Positions 55,404-64,000 of a stretch of 64,000 nt of DNA are shown piece by piece. Position 1 is the first letter of the stretch. Every line of letters starts with the position of its first letter. Position numbers and translations under genes: made by a program. The notes beneath the pieces are model-generated. The model saw only the letters and a list, made by a program, of their open reading frames with translations, was not told the DNA's origin and searched no databases. The stretch comes from Beverwykella pulmonaria (lineage: Eukaryota > Ascomycota > Dothideomycetes > Pleosporales > Melanommataceae): the NCBI GenBank assembly GCA_001599595.1, contig BCHH01000001.1, positions 3,935,068 to 3,999,067 of the forward strand, in the 5' to 3' direction.

Positions 55404-55871
55404 TTACTCCTCCGTTTTGACGCCGTCTATGTCTGTCCCTCCTTCAAACTTGTCTTCCTCAGCCTTTCCATCAACACACCTCTTTTCCATCTCCAATTTC
55501 TCCTTCTCTTTCTCCTTCTCTTTCTCCTTTTCCTTCTCCTTCTCCAATGTTTCAGCTCTCCTTTTCAACTTCTTCCCTGTACCAAGCATGCATCAGCCTT
55601 CTATCTCAACTCTTCTCCACCCCAACCCATCCTATCCTTATGAATGTGGAAACTTACGATAATTCCTCTGCGCACGCCTGCACTGACATGCTCTTCTCGC
55701 TACCGAATCCTGGATCGTGGGGTCATTCTTTTGCTTCGCATTCGCATTCGCATCCGTAGGTGGCGTGGTTGAACGCGGCTCATTGCCGACACGTAAACCA
55801 ACATCGCCATAGCCATCTCTGACAATCCTCGAGGTCGGATTCGGCATTCCAGTATCGTATATATCGGCCAT
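55404..55871 (-). CDS. small bZIP protein with Lys-Glu tract
   Basis: Exon 1 55658-55871, intron 55577-55657 (81 nt, GTAAGT...ACAG), exon 2 55404-55576; 128 residues. The basic region spans the splice: RRACQCRRAQRNYR joined to KKLKRRAETLEK. A repetitive KE run (about residues 84-100) forms a charged helix in place of a standard leucine zipper; Leu heptads are not seen. The basic region resembles that of the chimeric protein next door (QRNYR-KLK-R). Nuclear DNA-binding is inferred. It could be a dominant partner or regulator lacking a proper zipper. Confidence 0.7.
55495..55550. repeat. (GAGAAG)n-type coding microsatellite
   Basis: TCTCCTTCTCTT repeats on the plus strand encode the Lys-Glu run of the small bZIP protein. 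Such tracts are prone to length change. Confidence 0.85.
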
Positions 55872-56748
55872 CTTCTCTTACCGCCCTTGATACAAAATGT
55901 TATAAAAGTACCAGAGGACGAAAACCGCACAGCGAAGAATAACGAAAGCACAATTTCCCTGCAGAAGATGAAGAAAGAACCGAACAGAATGGCGGGATGT
56001 GTCCCTCTAAATACCCTATTCTACCTGATGTAGTGCAGAATTGCAGTGCAATTTGCACTTTCTCATCGGCGTCCACCCTGCCCCTCCACTTTTGCACTGC
56101 CTCTTGCCGTATATATAAGAATCTCATAGAAGCTAATTGTGGGCTTTTCCAAGCGGTCGGATGGGTGTGCTAGGTTTGGTGGGTTGAAGTATGGCACACG
56201 TGCGAGTCTATGTGGGCGGCAACCTTGGTCAAAAAGAGTAGCGGTTCAAGCATACGGTTTAGGTGGAGAAGTCGCAGGACGGGCAAGCAGATGCAGGCAA
56301 ATGCAAAAGATCAGCTCTGCTTTCAAAACTGTACTGCATTTGCCAGCAGGGCTCTATTCATTGCCATAGATACGCCAGGAACGCACTTTTCATTCGCTTT
56401 GCATTCTCCTTGGAGGTGAACATGAAGTATGTCGCACATCAAAGGCAATATAGAGCTAATAATTGGACATGGAACTACCACGTATATTTTACGCCTTCCC
56501 ATTCTATCCGGGGTATAATCCATGCACGAGCCGAACAACTCCATGTGTATATGCACTAACCACGCCCACAGCTATCAGCCCTACCTCAAAATTTGCCATC
56601 CATCAGCGTAGAAAGGAGCCGGATTTGAAATAACACCCTAACGGGATCACATATCCACCCGTCTACTGTCACAAACCGGGACCAAACCGACACAAATCAC
56701 GCTTTGTATTTGCTCTGCTATCTATGCATGTAATCATGCCAGAAAGCA
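55872..56748. other. intergenic stretch
   Basis: Promoter of the small bZIP gene and 3' flank of the CCCH gene. A TATATATAAG at about 56109-56118 sits some 240 bp upstream of the bZIP ATG. No coding region supported. Confidence 0.4.
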
Positions 56749-58495
56749 TTAGCGGATTACCAAAGTGTTCATCACATTGCAGTCAATGTCATGTAACTCG
56801 GGCGGAAACTTGCACTGCTCGCCAAAGATGCAAGACTTGGTTCCTTTGACGCCGCGATCAGCTCGCAGGGCCGGGCAGCGATGACCATACATGCATTTTA
56901 TATCCTTGCACCCGCTTCCATTCTGGCAGGGAGCCATGCGAGCCACAAGACGTAGAGTAGAAATTTCGTCGTTCGTGGGCTTGTAGTTGTGCAGGTGCGT
57001 GCATTTAGAACCGTACGGGCATTCGTGGCGGAGAAAATGCACGTTGCACAGCTTGATCTTCTTGATCCGGTCCACCTCTGTCTTGTCGTAGTCGCGGCAT
57101 GGCGGGTCGACACGCTGGCCAGTGCGGTTGCGAGCGATAACTTCTTCACGGTTCGCAGGCTTGTACACATGCGATTCTGTAACTGGTGGTGCTGGGAGTG
57201 CAGCCTTTGCAGCGTAATTCATGACCGGTTTCGCAGCCATGGCCCCATCGGTTGAAGCAAACGAAGACGTCGATGGGGTACGTAGTAGATACGGAGTCAC
57301 TCTATCCTGAACTGGACTGTCCCATGAGAGGATTTCGCTAGTTGGTCGTACAGGCGGCGGAAACCGAGTCGGTAGGCCATTAATCATGTTATACGTCTTT
57401 GCAAGCGATGACGATCGTGGTCCTTCTTTCTCCATTGTGTTTGTAAAATGTGGCGATTTGTATCCTCCCCCATTGATTCCAGTCGCTTCTGGTGGCAAGA
57501 CTTGAATTTTCTCTTCGCGGAAAAGCCCTGGGATCTTCTTCGAGTTGTATGGAAGTGAAGCCAGCTCTTTTTCAAGGGGAACACCTTCTAGGAGGGTGAT
57601 CCTCCTCGGATATGATCCATCTTCCGCGTAATTCTCCAAGACTCTTGCATAACCATTATCGTGGGAACAGCCGAAAAAAATGTGGCGACAATGAATATCG
57701 GGGCTGAAGACCTTGAGAGTTTCTACGCATGTCAACCAATCCGTAGAACCCACTGCGACCATAAGGGCTACATACCGATAAGTTTTTCGTTGGCTCTGTC
57801 TTTTCCTGGCCCAACGTCGATAAAATCAAAGAGTGTCTCGCCACTAGTGAATCCACGCACAAATTCTTCAAAGGTTCCGATTTCCTGGACCACACCGATT
57901 CGGACGAGGACCTCAGCAAGGCCGCGAACATTGGCATAAATGCGGCAAATGATACGGGCATCGGCGGGAATGCTGTTCGATTCTCGCTCGATAAAATCGA
58001 CGACAGCAGTGTGGATCTGGGCGGCAGCTCGGCGTCCACCTTTGTCCCCTTCTCGGACAAGGTCGTCTTGGAACTGTTGATGTGAGTAGAGAGGCTGATG
58101 TTGGTGCTGCGGTGCCTACAATCATGCCATCGCCATCAATGAGGACGGCGACAAACGGGTTGCGGGCCTGTTACGCAGTTAGCACTGGGAATGGAATCTG
58201 CGCGCGTGGCCGTGGAATGTACCATCAACATCTGCATGGCGTTATAGCCCTCCTCGTACTTTTGCTTGTCACGCTGCCAACTGAGCATCTCCTCGTGCTC
58301 GCGTGCTCGCTCGTCGCACTGTCGCTGATATTCTTGGGCTAGGTAGTTGTATCGATACATTAGCTCCTTCAGCAAGTTTGTTTTCTCCTCGTCCTGCCGA
58401 ATTACCTGCTCCAGGCGGGCCCAGAGCAGCGTGGATGTCGTGTCGGATGGCGAAGAGGCCTTGCCACTGAGGGCAAGGGTGGTTGCGGGCGACAT
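56749..58495 (-). CDS. CCCH zinc-finger protein with DUF7923-type domain
   Basis: Four exons: 58223-58495, 58120-58167, 57776-58073, 56749-57722; introns of 55, 46 and 53 nt, each restoring phase; 530 residues. N-terminal coiled coil (about 25-85). The conserved domain begins FVAVLIDGDGMIF, then DDLVREGDKGGRRAA, RIICRIYANVRGL, FDFIDVGPGKDRANEKL and CRHIFFGCSHDNGYAR. The C-terminal zinc fingers are CNVHFLRHECPYGSKCTHLH (CX8CX5CX3H) and two Cys-rich segments (CQNGSGCKDIKC; CIFGEQCKFPPELH). The acidic IDGDG/DVG pattern resembles a nuclease-like fold. Likely RNA-binding, perhaps RNA-degrading. Confidence 0.88.
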
Positions 58496-59027
58496 ATTCG
58501 CGAAAGATTCTGCTGGTTGATACAGTGCGGTACAGCGTTGAGGTGCCGCGATCCTGTGGATGTCTCTGGATTTTTTCCCTAGAGGGCAGAAGGAAAGTGG
58601 ATGGTGGTTTGCAAGCTGCGGGAAGAGTGAGTGAGTGAGTGAAGAGTGTTAGTGGGGCGACCGGACAGTGCGCTGGTGGCTGCTTCTTTTTTTGAAGTCG
58701 AGCGCGTACTTGTGCGCGTGTTCCACAAACTTTTGGACACCTTGTCTGGTCGTGGGCCAAACAGTCGGACGGCCGGGATAGACAGCCGACTGTGCCCAGG
58801 AGGCAGAAGGATGCTCTAGGTACTACGTTGTTTCTACTGTATCGGCGAGCCTGGGCTATGCCTTGGGATGGAAGAGGATGCTCTTTGAGAAGTAGCAAGG
58901 TGCGGCCGTGCCAAGAAGTCCGGGCCCAGCAGAGAAGCCACGTTCATTCCTCCACCTCTCCACCTCCTCTCCTCTCCTCTTCCTTCATTCAATCACCAAC
59001 CCATCGCCTCTGCTGCCCATCTCCACC
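58496..59027. promoter_or_regulatory. divergent promoter, CCCH gene and TRAP-alpha gene
   Basis: 531 bp between two start codons on opposite strands. CT-rich tract at about 58945-58990 precedes the plus-strand ATG (context CCACCATGG); GAGTGAGTGAGTGAG at 58627-58641 lies on the other side. No TATA box seen. Confidence 0.55.
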
Positions 59028-60007
59028 ATGGTCGCCTGGAAGCTGTCTACGCTGCTTGTCCTCTCGCTGCGCGCTCTCAATGCCTTTGCCGACGTCCAGG
59101 TAAGGCTCCGCTTCGCATTGCATCATCGCCCGCAGAGGTACTAACGTGTTGTGCCAGGTCGAAAAGGTCGAAGAAGTGGTAGACGCCGAGCCCCAGACAG
59201 CCAGCCTCAAAGTCAAGGTCTCCGCCTCGTTCCCGGAGTCGGAGATCTTCGGCGTCAAGCTCATCAACGGCCATGCCACCAAAGCTGTTTTCTCCTTCAC
59301 CAACGAGGAGCCCGAGCCCGTCAGCGTCGCCATCATTGGCGGCTCGCTGATGCAAGATGCTACTCCCAATGCGCAGGTCCTGCGCAACCTCACCGCGAAG
59401 AAGTATACCATCGAGATCCCTGCGGGCACAGAGCAGACGGTTCCCTACAGCTTCAGCACCGAGATGCACCCCCAGGATGTGCGTCTGCAGCTCGTCGCGG
59501 TGCTCAAGGACCACAAGGGCGCCTTCTACACCGTCTCTGTGTACAACGAGACGGTCAGCATTGTGGAGGCGCCTACCAACATTTTCGACCCGCAAATGTA
59601 TGTACATGGCTGTTGGCTCCACTTCCCGCCTCATCTATTTCACACACCGCCGCTCCACGCGCAAACGCCATGCAATTGCTAATCTGCATGTTTCTAGCAT
59701 CTTCCTGTACATCGTCCTTCTTGGCGCCTTCGGCGGAACCGTGTACTTCATCTATACTACCTGGATCTCGACTCTATTTCCGCAGAAAAAGCGTGGCGGC
59801 AAGGGCGGCGAGCGAGCGAAGAGGTCGTCTCTCGGATCCAAGAAGGTCGACCCCGCTGATCAGGCTGCTGTTGTGGGCGCCGATGGACCCGCCGTTACGA
59901 GTGGCGCAAAGGCTTACGATGCGAACTGGATCCCCGCTGCGCATTTACAGCGCCCCGAGGCCAAGCGTGTGAGGAGCGGCACCCCCAAGTCCAAGGTCAA
60001 GAGCTAG
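59028..60007 (+). CDS. IRC22: TRAP-alpha/Irc22-like ER membrane protein
   Basis: Three exons: 59028-59099, 59158-59597, 59698-60007; introns of 58 nt (branch ACTAAC) and 100 nt; 273 residues. Signal peptide 1-22; lumenal beta-sandwich with SASFPESEIFGVKLINGHATKA, FSFTNEEPEPVSV, IGGSL and QDVRLQLVAVL; one transmembrane helix about 171-193 (FLYIVLLGAFGGTVYFIY); a basic cytosolic tail (KKRGGKGGERAKRSS). This is the layout of translocon-associated protein alpha, called Irc22 in yeasts, which assists secretory protein entry at the ER. Core housekeeping gene. Confidence 0.9.
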
Positions 60008-60396
60008 AGGTCGTCCACAGCCGAGATAAAATGGTCAGAGTAGCAAGGGTGGCGCATGATGTGTGGGAAACGACGGGAGGCATTGGCTTTGAAGTGGTGT
60101 AGGAGGAAGCTGAAGACGACGTGTAGGAATATATCTGGGCGTGGATCTGGGTTCAAAAGAGCACAGCAACGAACGGGACATTCTGCTATCTACCCGGTGT
60201 ACCCTGGAATGTTTGCTGCGACATGAGATGAGAAATATCTAGAAACCAAAATGTACTATCACGCAGCCGAAAATGTAACAGTTCCGTGTATCTAGCGGGC
60301 CTCTATCTTCGTGTGAGGTGCGCTTACTCTTGTTGATTCCTCCAAGTCGCCATGGAGGAGAATTCGCACGAAACCCAACAACAGTCCACCGTACTC
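60008..60396. other. convergent 3' flank
   Basis: Shared downstream region of the TRAP-alpha and aprataxin genes. No gene or strong terminator signal recognised. Confidence 0.4.
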
Positions 60397-61415
60397 TCAC
60401 TCCTTCTTCCACCGGTCAAACTCGTCATCCAGATGCGCCTTCAACTTCTTGAACTGATTCCTAAAATTCCGTCCACAGCGCCAGCAGGTCATATCCCAAT
60501 TCGGCCAGTCTCCCGGATGGTATCTCTTGGATCCTTCCTCGAGCGGGAATTCGTGCAATTGCACGAGAAACGAGGTGTTGAAGCTGAGATAATGCTTCTT
60601 ATGCTTCACCCATGGAGAATGCTGTTCTCGGGAGAAAATGTGGATGTGCAAATGGTTCATAGACGGATGTGTGTGCACGCCGGCGGCAACGTCTTTTCTC
60701 CAGTCGCGGCCAGGCGGAAGGAGAGCAGCACGGGCTTCGGGGGGCGGGGGATCGGGACCGCTCATCAGCTCTTCCAGGTCGGTTTGGTAGGGTGCGTCCA
60801 AGGCGCTGTGTGCGCCGTACTGCCGGCGCAGTTCCGTGGCTACTAGGTCCTTCAGGCGCTCAACGCGGGCCTTGACGGCTGAGAGGAAGGAGGCGTCGCT
60901 GGAGAGGAGTTCGAGCGGGTGCCGGAAGTACAGCGCTGGGTTGCGGGGAAGCAGGAGGAGGTGCACACTATTCACACACGGTCAGCTTACTTGTTCCGCA
61001 CATGGGCCTGCCTGATAACCCAGATCTGGCGGCAGGACATGTCGTACTTCCCTCCCGAAGGGGGTGTGGAGCCCTACCTTGCTTTCGGGAACTTATCCCT
61101 AATCACCACGAAATCGTCGTCGTACTCGACCACTCTGCCCTCCGGGTTTCGCTCCGGATGGTCAATGTACGCGATCAGCCCATCGCGGGGGTCGAAGATG
61201 CCCTTTACGGCCGCTTTGACTTTGTCTGCTCTGCCAGGCGGGGAGGGCGAGGAGCGGTGCTTCTTTGCGCGTGCGCTCATAAGCTCTGTGACTGGTGAGT
61301 TTAGGTTGCAGCTTTGCGGAAGGAGGGGAGGGTTCGTACAGGCGTTGGGCCGTTTTTGAGAGACAGGCGCTGTGGACGGTGCGTCCGCGGCGGCGATTGC
61401 GGCATTCTTGGGCAT
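60397..61415 (-). CDS. HNT3: aprataxin-like DNA adenylate hydrolase
   Basis: Exon 1 61078-61415 and exon 2 60397-60967; intron 110 nt (GTAGGG...AATAG); 302 residues. HIT domain: VVIRDKFPKAS-VHLLLLPR and the histidine triad HLHIHIF (His218, 220, 222). The C-terminal zinc finger is CWRC...H (Cys274, Cys277, His291) with an acidic end DEFDRW. Aprataxin removes AMP from abortive DNA ligation products. The Ala/Pro-rich start (about 1-60) is disordered. The first ATG in frame is 61415, although the frame is open further upstream. Confidence 0.93.
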
Positions 61416-61845
61416 CGTCGCGACGGCGTGTGGTCGCGCGAGATCTGTGGACAGACAATCTGAGTAAGAGGCCAAGAGGGATCGTGCTACCTTTGCAAGC
61501 GGCTGTTGTATCTACCAGAGGTGCTTTTGCTTTTCTGGCTGCAATTCGAGGAAGCCGCTAGGTATTGTGAAGGCTTGAGGCCACCAAGGGTAGCTGTTGC
61601 AGTCGCAAAGTGCTCATTCAGCTCCTGGAGGCAGCCGTGGATTTGGAACAACGAGCGGGTCCGAGCGACGCGTGGGAACGTGACGAACGCCAAGACCTAA
61701 ATTCTTAGAATTAGTCCCTCGATTCGACGGCATTTGGTCTCCAAAACCGCTCTGCATCTGCCAGAGATGGTTTTGCTGTGCCAGGTATTCTTTACCAGAC
61801 ACCACCTCCGTATTCTCCAGACCTAGCCCTTGCGATACCTGGAAA
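61416..61845. promoter_or_regulatory. divergent promoter, aprataxin and helicase genes
   Basis: 430 bp between divergent start codons. Short antisense frames occur but without content. Two inverted-like CTGCCAGAGATGG / TCTACCAGAGGTGC motifs lie at about 61512-61770. Confidence 0.45.
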
Positions 61846-64000
61846 ATGCCAAAGAATCCTCATCCACCGCGGGGTAGCTCCTCGAAAAAGCCCGCGCAGG
61901 CTGTCCCGCCCGCCGAGGACACAAGCTACATTGTTTTCGGAGACGGCCCCAAAAAGAGGAGGGGGGGAGATCATGCCAACAAACCGGGAGAGGACAGCAA
62001 GAGCAGCGCCAAACCCCCCGATGCGCAACCTGATGCGCCAAAGCCTCCCGATCCGAGGAAGCTCATCGGAGGGGCTTCTTGGACTGGCAAGCTCCCAGTG
62101 AATCTACTGTCGGAGCATTTTCAGAAGCAGAAATGGGCGAAGCCGGACTACCGAATGGTGAGGATTCCATGTGTGAAGATTCCATGTGTGAAGATAGGCT
62201 GCATGTTCTCTCACCTCCGAGAATGAATACAGGAGGTTCTATAGGGAGCACTAAAAGTACTGCTTGTCGATACCAGAGAACTTTGTGAGGCAGAGCGAAT
62301 CATGGTTCCTATGGCCTGCGTCTGTTTGACCACCCTACGACTTCAGGAATTCCCCTCCCCAGACGTGATAATAGGCAGCATCGAACAAAGCTGACTCGAC
62401 GAAGCACAGAGACGGCGATACGTACGCTGCCCACGTAGTCCTATCGAAAACGAACCCCAAGACCCGCGAAACCACCACGCTCCCGCCGTTCAAGATTCCC
62501 GCAGAACTCGCAGAACTCGCGCGCCAGCCATCCGCCGTCGAGGCCCGTAATTTCGCTGCCGCCTACACGCTCTTCCGCATCGCGAGCGCAAAGAACATGC
62601 ACATGATGCTGCCTCCCACGTATAGAGATCTCTGGAAGGGGCTATTCACCGATCTGAAAAAAGCCGATGAGAAGGAAGGCAAGGCCTGGATGTACGAGGC
62701 GGATCCCTTCTTTGGCTTTCAAGAGCGCGAGAAGGCGAGGGAGCTGGCAGCAAAACAGCGCGAGAGGAAGCAGAGAGAACTCGAACAGGCCCAGAAAGCC
62801 CAGAATCTCCAGCCTGGTATGCCCAACCCAGGCTCGAACAGCTCTTCTGGAGGACGGAATATTCTGAAAGGCTGGGAGCGAGTACCCAAAATTGAGCTCG
62901 GAAAGAGAACCAGGAAAGAAGTCGAGAGGCTGATCCGACGAGACGCCATCTGGAACCCACACCATGTGGAAATGGACCTAAATACCCGGCTAAGGGTCGA
63001 AGACGAACTTACAGATCTTGGCTTTCGCAGGAGTCATGTTGAGGAAGCTGCCGATATTTGCAAGGATCGGGAAGAGATACTGGAGTGGCTCCTTATCCAC
63101 GTCCCCGAAGACGATCTTCCGCCTTGGAGTCTTCCCGATGGCTACGTTGCGGGTATAAGCATGGCCAGTGGCAACCTCAAACGCGAGGGAGCCATTAAGC
63201 GCCTGGCCGCTGCTGGGTACGCCACTGAACTGTGTGAGGAAGCATACGACAACCAAGGAGGAGACGAAGCCAGGGCTGCAGCATTCCTCCAAGCACACCT
63301 ACTCCGACCTACCGATGATGAAAAGGACATTGCTCAAGAGTTGGCGGACCTTGTGCTTCAAGATTCGTCCAAAGAGGAGTGGGAAGATATGGATTCTTGG
63401 GATGAAGAGCTTTCTTCTTTGGAAGCCATATACGACAAGCTTTATGAGAGGCCATCGCCTGAAGTCTGCCGGATTCAGCTCGACATCAAACAAGAAGGGA
63501 AGCGTCTTGTTCTCCAAGTGAGGAAGCCCTTCGGACCCTACCCGTCGGTGCTTCCCATCCTCACATTCGAGGCAGCTATACCAGCCTACATTCGGCTCAG
63601 CATTGTTCGACAGGCTCTTATTCACGCCCAGGCTAATTGTCTCGGCATGCCAATGATATTCGACATCGTGGATTGGCTGCAACAAAATGCTGCGGCCATC
63701 TTCAAGAATCCTGGAAGATTGACCGACGTCTCGTCTGGTCTGTCTGCAGCTGATCACCAAACTACCAGCAAACAATCTTATGGTAGATCGACAAAGAAGC
63801 AATCTCGGAATCCAATCGATTGGACAACAGGAACACAAACCAGTCAGAGGATGTTGTCACAATGGGAATCAAAGCAAGCGTCACCAGCCCAGCAAAAGAT
63901 GATGAAAGCTCGTCAAAATCTACCTGCCTGGAGATTGCGAGAAGAAATAGTTCATACAGTCAACCGTAGCAAAGTTACCATTATTTCCGGCGAGACGGGT
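61846..64000 (+). CDS. DEAH-box RNA helicase (DHX57/YLR419W-like), 5' part, runs off window
   Basis: Exon 1 61846-62157 (104 codons), intron 62158-62374 (217 nt, GTGAGG...AATAG), then open to the window end (542 codons). N-terminus: GKLPVNLLSEHFQKQKWAKPDY; low-complexity helical region; UBA-like segment (LGFRRSHVEEAADICKD, LEWLLIHVPEDDLPPW); RWD-like domain with LSSLEAIYDKLY and VLPILTFEAAIPAYIRL; then the helicase start LPAWRLREEIVHTV and motif I beginning SGETG at the last bases. Order and spacing match DExH helicases with N-terminal UBA/RWD, which act in RNA metabolism or translation. A TGA-rich intron with poor acceptor context is the least certain part. Confidence 0.88.

Overview
The window reads as nuclear DNA of a filamentous ascomycete, probably a Dothideomycete/Pleosporales-type genome (inference). 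Support: short introns of about 42-100 nt with GTRNGT donors, CTRAC-like branch points and YAG acceptors; typical Pezizomycotina families (HET-ankyrin, Pir cell-wall protein, cutinase, GH78, SAT4/Pth11-like membrane protein, DUF7923-type CCCH protein); and transposons decayed by C-to-T / G-to-A changes that look like repeat-induced point mutation (RIP).

Region 1 (1-20,360) is a transposon graveyard with few live genes. A hAT transposase relic (about 3870-5350, minus) carries a solo LTR with target duplication CTGGC and a 164-bp tRNA-derived SINE-like insert flanked by a 9-bp repeat ACACGTAAG. A second solo LTR of the same family (duplication GCTAG) splits a gag relic. There are also Copia-like LTR copies in opposite orientation, a LINE zinc-knuckle relic, Myb/SANT-like relics, a 126-bp tandem repeat, and a 947-bp hAT-type element with 15-bp terminal inverted repeats and 8-bp duplication GACGGTTA. 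Embedded in it are a small cysteine-rich secreted protein gene (2833-3305, minus; effector-like), an orphan two-exon gene, and decayed host genes (SAT4-type membrane protein, histidine acid phosphatase).

Region 2 (20,367-43,360) is accessory but more gene-rich: an epoxide hydrolase, a membrane-anchored HET-ankyrin protein, an Mx/dynamin-like GTPase, a relic of a nucleoside-phosphorylase NLR N-terminus, a Pir-type GPI cell-wall protein, a Q/P-rich protein, an alpha-L-rhamnosidase and a four-exon cutinase, interleaved with broken kinase, GMC oxidoreductase and zinc-dehydrogenase genes. The HET, dynamin and NLR pieces suggest a self-recognition/defence neighbourhood; the wall protein, rhamnosidase and cutinase suggest plant or surface interaction.

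Region 3 (44,150-48,390) is a second transposon island: a Tc1-like relic, a Crypton-like tyrosine-recombinase gene kept in one reading frame but broken by six TAG codons, and a Fot1/pogo N-terminal relic.

Region 4 (48,726-64,000) is gene-dense. It holds a tail-anchored orphan family protein, a 1302-residue chimeric protein (bZIP-like basic region, two Zn2Cys6 clusters, a phosphopantetheine carrier domain, a trypsin-like domain), a small bZIP gene, a CCCH/DUF7923 protein, a TRAP-alpha/Irc22-like ER protein, aprataxin (Hnt3), and the start of a DEAH-box RNA helicase that runs off the window. The chimeric protein beside the small bZIP gene is the most novel item. No rRNA genes, standard tRNA genes or CRISPR arrays were seen.
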